Assembly: GCF_963169125.1 (NCBI RefSeq)
Contig: NC_084797.1
Span: forward strand, 96,497,868 to 96,561,867
Reading direction: 5' to 3'
DNA length: 64,000 nucleotides
Source of the DNA: Humulus lupulus
Taxonomy: Eukaryota; Streptophyta; Magnoliopsida; Rosales; Cannabaceae
Below, in pieces: positions 10,785 through 22,114 of the stretch (the first letter of the stretch is position 1; every line of letters starts with the position of its first letter). A program made the translations under genes and the position numbers. Under the pieces are notes generated by a model. The model saw nothing but the letters and a program-made list of their open reading frames with translations, searched no databases and was not told the origin of the DNA.

Positions 10785-13085
10785 TCGATGTCCTGGTCGT
10801 GGTGCAGAGTCCGAGCATATCATTCCCTGACCTTTCCGCTGTTTCCCGTGAGGTGCGGACCTCACAGATGGTTAGCAATGTGCCAGTTACAGGGTCAGGC
10901 TGTAAAGGTGGCGAGCATTGGCATGTGGGTGCTTACTCGTTGCCACCTGGAGCTTCTCGTTTGGAATATTCCGAGGCCCGTATGTACCTTCTCAAGTGTC
11001 CTTGTCTAATAAGGAACTCGTTCTCATCCTTCAGCTGGTTACATTCGTTGGTATCATGTCCTTAGTCGTTATGATAACGACAGAACATGGTAGTGTCTCT
11101 TCTCGAAATATCCTTTTGAATGGGAGCAGGTTTTTGATAAGGCACACTGGAACTCGTGGACTGATAAACCTCTCCCCGAGATTCAATAAGGGCAGTATAG
11201 TTAGTGAACCGAGGTTCATAACGGTTACCCTTGGATCGTTTATTGTCAGAGGTGGAAGGCTCACTGTGTGGTCGTTTCCCCCCATTCTTGACACTGCCGT
11301 TGCCATTCCCGTTGCCTTTGCCATTGCCATTGGGCTTGGACCCGTTGGCGGGTTTGGCGGGCTCGGTAGTCCCCTTATCCTTGCCTGGGGGCTACCCTTC
11401 ATTGGCAATAGCATCTTCGAGCTTGATGTATCGATCAGATCGATCCAAGAATTCCTGGGTAGTTCTAACCCCATGTTTTCTGAGGTTGTCTCAGAGAGGC
11501 GTGTCGCGTTTAACCCCTACGGTTATGGCCATCATCTTTCCTTCATCTCCCACTATTTTTGCTCCAGCAGCTGCTCGCATAAAGTGCTGGACGTAGTCTT
11601 TTAGTGGTTCTCCGTCTTGCTAGCGTATTTCAACCAGCTGGTTTGCCTAAGTCAGGTGCACACGACCCGCGTAGAACTGTCCGTAAAACTCCTTTACGAA
11701 TATTTCCCAGGAAACTATACTTGCAGGAGGGAATTTGAAAAACCACTCCTGTGCGGCATCAGAAAGTGTTGCAGGGAAGATCCTGCACCGAGCGTCTTCA
11801 GACACTTTCTGAATGTCCATTTGTATCTTAAACTTGTTGACGTGAGATACCGGGTCACCATACCCATCAAAATTCGGAAGCGTAGGCGTCTTAAACTTGC
11901 TAGGAGTTTCTGCCATAGCTATCCTCTTGACGAAAGGAGTGCCTTTTCTCCTATCGTGGTCGATATAAGATGTTCTTCCCCCAACTAGCTGCTGCACTGC
12001 CTGGTTGAGGGCATCTATCTAGGCTTGCACGGCGCCAGGAATCGCCGTGGCCTCTGGTGCTGGGGGGACGTACTCGTCGTGTCACTCGCGGCGATCGTTG
12101 ATAATATCTCTTAAGTCCTCGTCTCTCCTCCGCTTCTCGCTAGCTCCGAGCCATTTGAAGACATTAGTTTGCTTGGGCTGCCCCCCAGCGTCCTGCCTTT
12201 CGGGTTGGTCATCCCGAGGTGGCTGGCTTTTGCCTCCACCTTTTTCTTCATTCCTCCGATCGGCATTTCCTCTGCCTGAGTCGGCCTCGTTATAACCATG
12301 GCCATCTCTGAATCTTGATTGGCTATGGTGGGATCGACTGTTCCCTCGGTTGCCTTCTCGGGCTGGAACCTCTTGAGCATTAGAGGGCGGCCTGTGTTGG
12401 TCGGTAGGTCCCGTTCATTATCATGTCGTGGGGGGCCTCAGACTGCAGAGCCTAACTCTAAGTTCCTCCTATTACCAGGTGGACGCTGCCCTCTGCTTAG
12501 AGGGTTTGGCTCGTTGCCCCTGTGGCATCTAGGACTGCGAGGTGGATGTCCGGCCCTATTCTGCCTCTGCTACAGGGGATTGCCGCGACCAGCTTAGGAT
12601 AGAGGCTGTGCCTCAGGGTCCATCAACGGGACATCGTTTTGAGGCACAGGTGGCTGCTCGGGCCTTTGTGGGCTCGAGGGCTGGATAGGCGGGCTAGGAT
12701 TGGGACCCTGGTTGGGTGGCCCATGCACAGGTTGATTAGGCTGCGAGGCAGGCGCAGCCTGATTCCTAGCCAGTTGTAGGGCTGCCTCGAGGGCTGCCAT
12801 GGCCACCCTCTGGCGACGATCCATCTTCGCCTGTCTTTCACTCAACTCCAGGCAGTGTCGTTCAATTTCTTGTTGCTGCCGCGCCATGATTTCGGCAGCA
12901 CTTTCCTGACCAGCCCTCAAATTGGCCAGTTCCTCCTGCAATACCCTTAGGGTATTCTTCAGCGTTTCAGAGTCCATTTCTTCCTCATCTAGTTCCAAAT
13001 GTGGCTCATCCTCAGCCACGTTTGGAGGAGGGTGAGATGGTGCAGCGTCGGCCGCCTGTCCAGTTTTCTTGGTAGTTCTCGCCAT
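10785..13085 (-). pseudogene. gag: TatA gag
   Basis: ATG at 13083-13085, 47 nt from the LTR, starts a clean 163-codon N-terminal part (MARTTKKTGQAADAAPS..., with a Gln/Glu-rich coiled coil and a Pro-rich tail) ending at 12594. After stops the core is at 11647-11997: FDGYGDPVSHVNKFKIQMDI and FPATLSDAAQEWFFKFP, the retrotransposon gag capsid signature. Near 11080-10960 comes CRYHND.GHDTNECNQLKDE, the zinc-knuckle-like C-terminal element of Tat gags. Frames change several times. Confidence 0.82.
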
Positions 13086-13110
13086 TGATCTTTCAATGAT
13101 AATGTATCAA

Positions 13111-13132
13111 GCTCTTAATGAAAGCACCAGAA
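13111..13132 (-). other. TatA primer binding site
   Basis: In element sense TTCTGGTGCTTTCATTAAG directly follows the LTR end AACA. TatB has a related sequence at the same place. The tRNA cannot be named without a comparison against tRNA 3' ends. Confidence 0.65.
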
Positions 13133-13730
13133 TGTTGATCCTTATTTTGGCCAACTGACATGGAGTCAAATTTGCTTGATGTGGACAAACACGTTGGAAA
13201 GAATGTGATGACGAAATAATAAAGAACACAAGAGTTTATAGTTGTTCGGCCCCAGAATCTGGTAATAACCTACGTCCACTTGAATTGTTATTGATATAGG
13301 ATTCAAAGGAGTGATCAAAGAACTAGGGTTCAATGAGTTTCACCAACCTCTGAAGAACAAGACAATATATCAAATAAGATCTCTAATCTCTAGTGATCAG
13401 AAAGCAAAAAAGAAGAAGAGGATCCCTTTCCCTTGAGCCCTCCCTATCTATTTATAGGCTCAAGGAGGATTTACATTAATTTGTTACAGATATTATTTCC
13501 TAAATAATCGGATACTCAGGAAATCATGGGAGATAATTTCGGATACTATCATAACTATATAAGATCTTTTCCGCATATAGCATGCGTACGACCAGGCTGG
13601 TCGTAGTAAGAGATCGAACGTCGTGACACTAGATGTCTTCCTGGTCGATAGTCGAGCATGAATTCTGCCAGATGTTAGCCACGTGTACTAAATGTTTTCC
13701 ATGTCATCCATGCTAGTTTTTTGGATAACA
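13133..13730 (-). repeat. TatA 5' LTR
   Basis: 598 bp, TGTTATCC to GGATCAACA in element sense, with TATA-like CCTATAAATAG at 13448-13458. About 96.5% identical to 2160-2756 by hand count. Followed on the plus strand by the TSD ACTTT at 13731-13735. Confidence 0.92.
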
Positions 13731-13735
13731 ACTTT
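13731..13735. repeat. Target-site duplication of TatA, right copy (ACTTT)
   Basis: Matches 2155-2159 exactly; beyond it the sequence continues as an AT-rich intron of the TatB antisense gene. Confidence 0.85.
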
Positions 13736-13801
13736 TATTTATTTATTTTATGTAAATTTTTTACTTTACTTGTGTATTAACTCCCATCGTATTCTTTTCA
13801 G

Positions 13802-14853
13802 GCGAAGAAATGGAATGATCTGGAGCTCCTAAACTCCGTACCTCTTTCCAGGGCAGAAAGTCCAGCTCGGGTCCTGTCATAATGAAGCCCTGATTTATGA
13901 AAAAAATGCCTCCTACAGTAGGAAACGCCTCCAAATCCCCTGATAATGGGAAAGGTACGAGCTCAGCAGCTCTGACTTCCACTGTGAAAGAGGAAAAGAT
14001 TCCTCTTCCAACTCAGTTCGCACCTGTTCAGGATCAGGTAATACAAGTTGATCCCCCAACTCCTTTTGTCCCTACCGCTACTGTGCGCATTCCAGTCGAT
14101 CCTCAGGATCTGGAGAAGAACCTCGATACCTTTTGGGGAACCCTCTACGAGAAGGCAAACCACATGGTGGAGCACGTTTACAAAGCCAACCCTAGGGATC
14201 TCAGGACGATAAAAGAGCGGAGCTCAGAGAACATCTTGGAGTTAGCCTTGGGGATGACCCTCACATTAAGATATTGTTCCTTAGTGAATTTCTTCTTTTC
14301 ATTTTTCCTAAGTATGCATCTGACTTGTCACTTTATTTTGCAGTCGGCCCTGGCTTAGCATCGCAGTATAGCCCGAGCTAGGGCCAGGAATGACGAACTC
14401 TAGGCTACGCTCCAAGATGCCATGATTACCATAGCAGCTGCTCAAGAAGGCAAGTAGGCCGGCAAAGCTGCCTTTGCAGGTTCTCAAAAGGGCGTGTATG
14501 ATGCCAAGTTTTCCCTTGCATCGTCTCAAGAAAGCGAGTTCGCCACAAAGATAGCCTTGGCAGCCCTTCAGGTCGAGGTTGCTGAGGCCAAAGCAAGACA
14601 TCTAGAGGCTGAGGCTACAGTTTAAGAAGAGAAAGAAGCCTCACTATCTTCCATGGAAGACATATTGTATCATTGCTGGGCATTTAACCAGGATGGCAAC
14701 TTCTCTTTCATGGCTCCCGAGCTATGGGATCCATGCCTCAAGAAATTCAAAGCTCGGATCTTACAAGAGCCGTCGGAGACAGGGGATGCTTCCACTGTGA
14801 GCGAGCAGGAGATTGAGGAGGTCAGCTCCTCAAAACGCCTTGGAGGGGCTTGA
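13802..14853 (+). pseudogene. TatB antisense gene, 3' exons
   Basis: An acceptor TTCTTTTCAG ends at 13801. The following exon material includes MKKMPPTVGNASKSP (13897) and VDPQDLEKNLDTFWGTLYEK, ending near 14260. A second intron closes with TTATTTTGCAG at 14343. From 14344 one frame runs to TGA 14851-14853 with an Ala/Glu-rich coiled coil (LQDAMITIAAAQEGK, VAEAKARHLEAEA) and a tail ILYHCWAFNQDGNFSFM, which parallels FWKHNREANFNYLSEWL in TatA. In-frame stops lie near 14356, 14399, 14455 and 14622. It is the homologue of the 3688-6156 gene. The frame of the 13802-13896 part is uncertain. Confidence 0.65.
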
Positions 14854-15142
14854 TGAAGCCTTCTTTATTTCTCTTTCCTTTTCCCTTTTTTTTTTATATG
14901 TGTTTGTAAACAATTTCCCTTAGGCTTAATTTGAGGTTTTTCTCTTCGAGACAACTTGAATTTTAATTCATATATCTAACTTTTAATCTATTTGTCTTTT
15001 CCATGATTATCCCTCATGTTTCTGCTTTCTTATACTTGCACATTCAGAATTTTAGGAATCGATCATTAGATTGGGATAGATATTTCGAGTTTGGTTATTT
15101 CCAAATTTAATGTGTTAATTTATATCGTACCTGTTATGTGTC
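14854..15142. other. Non-coding 3' flank of the TatB antisense gene
   Basis: T-rich, no supported coding. TTTATTTCTCTTTCC followed by a T run at 14880-14897 and TTTTTATATGTGTTTGTAAAC may be part of a 3' UTR; no clear polyadenylation signal. Confidence 0.3.
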
Positions 15143-15440
15143 AAGCCTTGGACCCGGTTATGTCCAAGGTTTTAAATATTTCAAACTTAGTTCGCGTTAG
15201 GTTTATTGACATCTCGAGATTTTAGGAAATCCATCGAATATTCAATTTTTGTTAACTTTTAAGTTTTGGGCCTGGTTGTATCCAGGGTTTTAATTAATTT
15301 GAGCTTAGTTCGTGCTAGGTTTATTGACACCTTGTGCTCTTAAAAAGCTATTGGATAATCAATTTTCTAAGCTTCTAAGTTTCCCACCTAGTTATATCCA
15401 GGATATTTTTGTACCTGATTGTATCTAGGATTTTAAATTT
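15143..15440. repeat. ~117-bp tandem repeat, about 2.5 copies
   Basis: The unit starts AAGCCTTGGACCCGGTTATG (15143), then AAGTTTTGGGCCTGGTTGTA (15261), then AAGTTTCCCACCTAGTTATA (15377), spacing 118 and 116. The units share a TTAGTTCGYGYTAGGTTTATTGACA block. It lies between the antisense gene and the internal polypurine tract. Confidence 0.7.
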
Positions 15441-15478
15441 TAAATCTGCAACCTTGCTCTGGTTCACCACGGGTTATA

Positions 15479-15489
15479 TGCCCCCAAGT
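15479..15489 (-). other. TatB internal polypurine tract
   Basis: Element-sense ACTTGGGGGCA, one G shorter than in TatA and TatC, 182 nt past the integrase stop. Confidence 0.5.
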
Positions 15490-15670
15490 AACCAGAATGT
15501 GAAGACTTTCTTGGTTTCTTTAACAAATATTAATACACGAACTAATTTATAAATAACCTTATAAAGGAAAAATATTTAAAACCATACGAATAGGAAAAAC
15601 TATATAACAATCCCTCATTATTTAATTAAATGGATTTTATAACTAAGCCTTACATAGATGGTTGGTAATA

Positions 15671-17120
15671 CTATTGATAATACTTCTTTAATTGCATCGC
15701 GTTCCAGGTCCATGGGACTGTTTCTACACTAAGCCGAGCTAACTTGAAAGTTCCCTCACGCAAAATTTCCACGATCTGATAGGGTCCTTCCCAGTTTGGA
15801 CCTAAAGCGTCGTCTTTAGGGTCATTGTTCGCCAAAAAGACCCTTCAGAGAACTAGATTGCCCAAACCAAAACTACGTCTTTTGACCTTGGAATTAAAAT
15901 AACGAGTGATTTTCTATTGGTAATGTGCGAGTTGTAGTTGTGAATCCTCTCATTTCTCATCAATCAGGTCGAGAGACGCGTTAAGCAACTCATCATTCCG
16001 CTCCTGGCCGAATGTCCTTAGCCTGTGCGTGGCTACCTTTGCTTCAACAGGAAGGACGCCCTCACTTTCAAAAGTCAAGGAGAAAGGAGTGTGTTCTGTG
16101 GAAGTCCTGTGGGAAGTTCGGTATGCCCAAAGTACTTGCGGGAGCTACTCGGGCCATACTCCTTTGGCCTCATCTAACCGTTTTCTTAAGGCTCACCTTT
16201 AGAGTCTTATTCATAGCCTCGACCTGTCCATTGGCCTGTGGATATGCAACCGAGGAAACTTTTTTAACAACTCCGTGCTTTTCAAAGAAATCGGTGAAGA
16301 GATCATTGTCAAATTGGGTTCCATTATCTGACATGATCTTTTTAGGAAGCCCAAATCAGCATACAATGTATTTCACCACAAAGTCCAGGACTTTCTTTGA
16401 AGTGATGGTTGCCAAAGGCTCGAATTCTACCCACTTTGTAAAGTAATAAATTGCCACCATCGCATAGCGATCTCCTCCCATTCCCATAGGCAAGGATCCT
16501 ATTAAGTCAATGCCCCATATTGCAAATGGCCACGGGGATGAGATCATCGTCAGCTCAACTAGAGTAGCTCGGGCGACTGTGGCAAAGCGCTGGCATTTGT
16601 CGCATTTCTGAACATGGGAGATGGAATCTTTTGTTAAAGTGAGCAAAAAATAACCCTGTTTTAATATTTTCAAGGCTAGGTTTTCCCCCCCAGCATGATC
16701 TCCACAAAAGCCTTCATGCACCTCTTCCAGAATGGTTTTAACCTCCTCAGGCAGAACACACCATAGAAGAGGAAGTGAATGACCACGTCGATATAACGTT
16801 CCATCTATTATCACATATCTCTGAGCTTGATAGAGTATCTTTCTCACATCCTTTCTTTCTTCAGGTAGCCTTCCTGTTGTAAGGTATTCCACTATGGGGG
16901 TCATCCAGGTTAGCCTTGTGTCAATCATCTCGACCTCTATCACTTTTTCTGCCATGCTTGGACTCTCCAAAAATTCCACCGGTACTACGTTCAAAGTCTC
17001 AACTTCCTTGGTGGTGGCAAGCCTTGCCAAAGCATCAGCATTAGTGTTCTGCTCACGAGGTATCCGTTTGACGGTACCGTACTCAAATTCGGATAGCTCT
17101 ATCTTCACCTTAGCTAGGTA
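15671..17120 (-). pseudogene. pol: TatB integrase
   Basis: Clean from 17246 to 16356 in one frame (end of RNase H plus integrase N-terminus): DGTLYRRGHSLPLLWC, HEGFCGDHAGG and KCDKCQRF give the HHCC zinc region, then WGIDLIGSLPMGMGG. The first catalytic position reads MVAIYYFTKWVE where AVDYFTKW is expected, so Asp is replaced by Tyr. After a stop at 16356, IMSDNGTQFDNDLF and PQANGQVEAMNKTL retain the other Asp and the Glu. It ends LKKYYQ with TAG at 15671-15673. Confidence 0.85.
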
Positions 17121-18770
17121 AGCTGCAATCTTGGCACCAAGCGCTTGATATTCCCCCAACACTTGATTGACCACGAGCTGGGAATCACTATAACATTGGA
17201 CGACCCTTGCTTTCAATTCCTTTGCCAATCTAAGCCCGTCTAACAAAGCCTCATACTCGACTTCGTTGTTTGATGCTTCGAATCCAAATCTCAGCGTTGT
17301 ATGGAATCGAAGCCCCTATGGAGAGATCAATATGATCCCAACTCCAGATCCATTATCATTAGATGAGTCGTCCACAAATATTCTCCATAACTCCTGCACC
17401 GGCTCCTTCAAAAGCTGCTCTTGAAATCTGGTGCATTTAGCCACAAAATAAGCAAGGGCTTGGCTTTTGATCGAGGTCCGAGTGTGTATAGTATCTCAAA
17501 CTAGCTGAATTCTATTGACCATTTTAAAAGATGTCCTGACGCTTCAGGTTTTTAAAAAACTTGCCTTAGAGGTTGGTCGGTCATGACGTGGATTGAATGG
17601 GACTGGAAGTATGGTCTAAGCTTCCTGTAAGGTAATATCAAGCAGAATGCTATCTTTTCTAACAGCGGATACCGTGATTCAACCCCAAAAGTCTTTTGCT
17701 TATATAGTACACCGATTTTTTAGCACGGTCTTCTTCCCGAACTAACACAGCGCTAGCTACATTTTATATCATGGCCAAATATAGGAACAGGGGCTCTCCA
17801 GACATAGGCTTAGACACTACTGGGGGTTTAGGACGAGGAGTGCCAGTTCGCACTCCTCAGTCCATTCAAATTTCTTATTTCCTCCCAGCAAGTTGTAAAA
17901 GGGAAAACACTTGTCAGTGGACTTTGAAATAAATTTTTTTAATGCCGCCACTTCTCCAGTCAAGCTATGAACTTCATTACGCGAGTTGGGCGAAGGCATC
18001 TCCAATAATGACCTAATTTTTTCTGGGTTCACCTCTATTCCCCTTATATTGACTATGAATCCAAGAAACTTTCCCGACGCTACTCCAAAAGTACGTTTCT
18101 GGGGACTTAGCCTCATATTGTATTTCCTCAAGATTTTAAAACATTCTTTTAGATCGGAAACATGGTTATCGGAAGTCTTGGATTTGACAACCATATCGTC
18201 GACATACACTTCCATATTTTTCCCGATCTAATCAACGAACATTCTATTAACTAACCGTTGGTAGGTAGCCCTGGCATTCTTCAGCCCGAAGGGCATAACT
18301 TTATAACAGTATACATTCATTGGAGTCATAAAGCTAGTATGCTCCTGCTATGTAGGATTCATCGCGATCTGGTTATATCCAGAGTACGCATCCATAAAAG
18401 ACATGAGTTTGTGTCCTGCGGTGGCGTCCACCAACTGACAATTCTCAGCAATGGGAAGCAATCCTTAGGACAAGCTTTGTTCAGGTTGGAGAAATCAATG
18501 CAAGTCAGCCACTTTCCATTCGACTTTGGTACTAGGACAGGATTCGCAACCCAGATCGGGTATTTTTCTTCACAAATGAACCCACACTTTAATAACCGAG
18601 CTACTTCTTCTTCCATTGCCTCAACTCGGATTATTCCTAAACGTCTCTGTTTTTGGGATTTCCCAGGCACGCTTTTATCAAAGTTCAGGGTGTGCATGAT
18701 CACACTCGAGCTTATTCCCACCATGTCTTCATGAGACCAGGTGAAAACATCTAGATTCCCCTGCAAAATT
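17121..18770 (-). pseudogene. pol: TatB reverse transcriptase and RNase H region
   Basis: RT opens with DVFTWSHEDMVGISS (about 18750) and DFSNLNKACPKDCFPLLRI (about 18500). MEVYVDDMVVKSKTSDNHVS at 18215-18156 is the intact catalytic box, followed by RTFGVASGKFLGFIVNIRGI and STDKCFPF. The first RNase H is degraded. The second ends CYSDSQLVVNQVLGEYQALG (about 17200-17140) and KRIPREQNTNADALARLA. Stops and frameshifts at several points. Confidence 0.85.
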
Positions 18771-19024
18771 TTAACAAGTTACTTTTTCCTATCATCGCCA
18801 ATATTTTTTCTAATCTTAGCGACTCTTGAAGCATTCGTGGGATCTATTTTTACCTCCTCAAGCTCCTCAATAGCTTGGAGCTCTAACCTGTCCTCTCCTA
18901 TTCGTGGATCGATGTCATCATTTGCGGCGATGTCTCTATCCTTTGGTCCTTGAGGTTCTTCCGTCCCGGAGGCAACTTCCACTTCCGGGGACTTCTCACC
19001 TCCGTCACTTATGGCCATTGCTTG

Positions 19025-19600
19025 CTACCCGGGTTGTGATTTTCTTTTCATGGAAATTCTATAGCATTCCCTGGTAGTGAGCTGATCACCTATGACTGTG
19101 CATATTCCCGCGGATGAATGGAATTTGATTGCCAGGTGGCGGATAGAGGTTATGGCTTCGAAGGGAATCAACGCAGGTCGGCCCAAAATTACATTGTATG
19201 TGGCTGGACAATCGATGACCACGAACTCGAGAAGCTTGGAGACAGTTCGTGGACCTTCACCCAATTTTACCACTAACTCGATTGTTCTGATAGCTGCCGA
19301 CCCTTCACCAGAAAACCCATATAGAATCATAGAGGTTGCCTTCAACTCGGCTACAGACAATCCCATTTTTTCTAAGGTGGACCTAAAGAGTATATTCACA
19401 GAACTTCCATTATCTATTAGTGTCATCCTAACTCTCCGGTTGGTGAGTTGAATGGTTATGACCAGAGGATCATTGTGTGGGAACTAGACATGGCTGGCAT
19501 CTTCTTCTGTAAAACTGATTGGTTGTTTTTCCAAACGCTGCTACTTTGATAACCGTTGTTCCGAGACAAACTCTACTCCGTTATATGATTTCAGTTCGTT
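19025..19600 (-). pseudogene. pol: TatB aspartic protease region
   Basis: MTLIDNGSSVNILFRSTLEK is the retropepsin site with Asn after the catalytic Asp (D-N-G-S-S). ILYGFSGEG and CPATYNVILGRPALI follow. The open part spans 19025-19426; the upstream remainder has stops. 18771-19024 is the acidic linker to RT. Confidence 0.78.
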
Positions 19601-21846
19601 GATATATCTCTTCTGGGCAACTCTGCTCATGCCTGCCAGATGAGGTCCTCTGGAAAAGGTGACTATATCTCCTCCTGTTATCAGAGGAGGATTTTTCTGA
19701 TTCACCTAAGCTCCGGTCTGATTCACTAGAATTTCTGGAGTTGATGGAGCATTTTTTCCAACAGGCTGACTGGAAGTTGCCTGATTCCAGTCGTACTGAG
19801 CCAAAGGTCCTGCCCTGATGAGAGTCTCGATCTTATCCTTCAGGTATCTACAGTCATCAGTATTATGACCGATATCATTATGGAACCGATAGAATTTTGA
19901 AGAATCTCTCTTCGCCCTTTGATTCTTTATCTATTTTGGTTTCTTCCATGGAAGGCGAGCAGAATTTCCCAAGAAGATGCGTTCTCTAGTATCCGTGAGA
20001 TTAGTATATGTTGTGTAGACCAGTTTAAATTTCTCCACAGACTTGTTTTTCTTTTTTCCGTTCTGGTCATTCTCACCATTTCCCTTTCTCTTATTATTTC
20101 CCCCTTGGTTATTCTAGGCAATAGTTTGAGCCATAGCTGCTACATCCGTTACCGCTCCAACGGGCTGGACAGGGACTTGGCTGGTTCCTGTGACGGAAGC
20201 TTGCACCTCTTCTAAGTTGACCCACCTTCGATCTCAATTTAAGAACACATCAATAGTAGTAACTCTTTTCCTCTGTAGCTCTTGCCATAGGTCGCCTCCA
20301 ACAAGGATTCACGTTCTCATTGCCATGAGCTTAGAACTCTCGTCGGTGTCTTTAGCTCGCGCAGCAACATTGGCAAACCTACTTAGGTATGCTTTCAATG
20401 GTTCACTCAGCTGTTGCTTTACATTTTCTAGATAGTCGGCTTTAATCCTAGATGCTTAAGAAGCTCTGAATGCTCTCTTGAAATCAGCGGAAAAGCTTTT
20501 CCACAAGCTGATTGAATTCCTCTTGTACTGTTTGAACCACTGCCTAGCTGGCCCAATCAGAGTCGAGGGGAATATTAAGCATCTTAGCTTGGGCCCGATG
20601 TTATGGGCCATCATCATGTTGTTGAACATCCCCAAGTGGTCAGACGGATCTCCATCTCCATCAAACTTTGAAAAATGTGGCATCCTGAAACCCTGTGGAT
20701 ATGCAGTCACCGAAATATTCGGGGCGAAAATCTCGAGCTCATCCTTTGAGTCACACTCATCTTTCTCCTTTTATGATAGGACCCTTTTTATCAGTTCCTC
20801 CATCCGGGCTAACCTTTCGAGGGTTTGGTCTCTAGTTCCTTGTTTATTCTGGGGCTGTTCAACAGCTCCAGTCCTATTGTACACATTCAGTGGGTTGTTG
20901 TCCCTCCAAGTTTGGGCTTAGTTTTGTGGGACATTCGTGTTATCGCATACTTCGGAAGGACCTCCCCCTTGACGAGTGTAACTAACTCCTTCATTTTGGG
21001 CTGAATTTCTTCTCTGCGAGTTTAAGCAGGCTCGCAGATCAAGTTGTGGATCGAATCGAGGACTCTGAGCCGAACTCAGGTGATTTCTCATTTCTCAAAT
21101 CGGCTTCAGACCTGCCACTTCGATGGCTTTCAGTCCAATAACTCTCATTAGTGAAGCTCATTACTTGCAGTTGAGGCTGAGGATCTGGACTATTGACACA
21201 TGTCTACGGGACATAAGTAGGGGCAGACGGAGGAGCATTTCTCCTGCTATCCCCATAAGAAGAAATGTCCCGCATGGACGGAGGAGAATTTCTCCTCTTG
21301 TTCCCATAAATAGGAATGTCCCATGCAGAACAAGGTAGTGTCGGATGTCCTATGGGTGATGGGGGATGCTTGACTAGCGAGGCCATTCTTGTCCCATCAG
21401 GGCGAACTAAATTACCCAGCGGTTGCTCCGCCCCACAATTTCTAGCTCTTTGCGCCTGGCGATTTGATCGTGACGCAGGAGGGTTGGTCGAAACATTTTG
21501 CCTCTATGAGCCTGCTTCGACTCCTCCTCGTGGGTTGCCATGGGTAATCCCATGTGCATGCGACGGTGGTACTGAACTTGGGGTCGCAGTTCTAACCGAT
21601 CGACTGACTGTCGATGCCCCTGGGAGGGCCACTAGGCTGAGCATTTTGGCGATCTTGCACTGTGGGCACAGAACTTGGGGTGGAAGTTCTGACTGAGCGA
21701 CTTGGTTTGGATTGGTTATTCCTGTGGGACTTATGAGACCCACTTTGTCTCTTTCCGACATTAACGTCGGTTGCAAGAAGGGGTAACCAGGCCAAAACCT
21801 CCACGATTTTCCTGTTTGCCTTAGCAAGATGGCTCCTTAACTGCAT
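19601..21846 (-). pseudogene. gag: TatB gag
   Basis: The N-terminal part (21846-20720) is Ser/Pro-rich and broken. The capsid core is at 20456-20710: FSKFDGDGDPSDHLGMFNNM, then ARQWFKQYKRNSISLWKSF. Further down come LSRFANVAARAKDTDESSKL and [20 protein letters not shown] (about 19870), the Tat zinc-knuckle-like element. Multiple in-frame stops. Confidence 0.8.
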
Positions 21847-22094
21847 GTTTTTAGTTCTATTGCAGTTAAGAAGTCTGGGTTTGGATTCGGCGGCAATGGC
21901 GCCAAACTCCCAGTATCGTCGTGGCCCACCAGTTGCTTTTTCGGTCGTTGCTAAACTTCAGGGTCATGCTAATTTGAAACAGCGGTATGGTGGGCCCCCT
22001 GCCCACCAAGCTATTCCATCTCATTGTCGTGCATCGAGCGAGTGACCACCATGATGAGATTTGATTGGGATTTTGATGAAAGCACTAATTTTCC

Positions 22095-22114
22095 TCTCAA
22101 TCAAAGCACAAAAC
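22095..22114 (-). other. TatB primer binding site
   Basis: Element-sense TTTTGTGCTTTGATTGAG next to the LTR end, related to the TatA site. Confidence 0.5.

Larger units (their letters stand above)
2160..13730 (-). mobile_element. TatA: full-length Ty3/gypsy Tat-lineage retrotransposon
   Basis: An 11.57-kb element on the minus strand, delimited by near-identical direct LTRs and a perfect TSD. Order in element sense: LTR, primer binding site, gag, protease, RT, tether plus second RNase H, integrase, internal polypurine tract, a gene on the opposite strand, terminal polypurine tract, LTR. The dual RNase H region and integrase ending LRKYYQ fit the Tat lineage. The LTRs differ at about 21 of 597 positions by hand count (about 3.5%). 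At a commonly used grass rate of 1.3e-8 per site per year that is about 1.4 million years; the right rate for this species is unknown. Many stops and frameshifts make it non-autonomous. Confidence 0.92.

Noticed and set aside
10338..11604. Long plus-strand ORFs (223 and 228 codons) opposite TatA gag and protease
   Set aside because: They are complements of readable gag/protease text, have no recognisable motif and share no splice or promoter signals with the real antisense gene.
21123..22045. Plus-strand ORFs opposite TatB gag
   Set aside because: Shadows of the Ser/Pro-rich gag N-terminus; the duplicated GGACGGAGGAG text reflects gag repeats.
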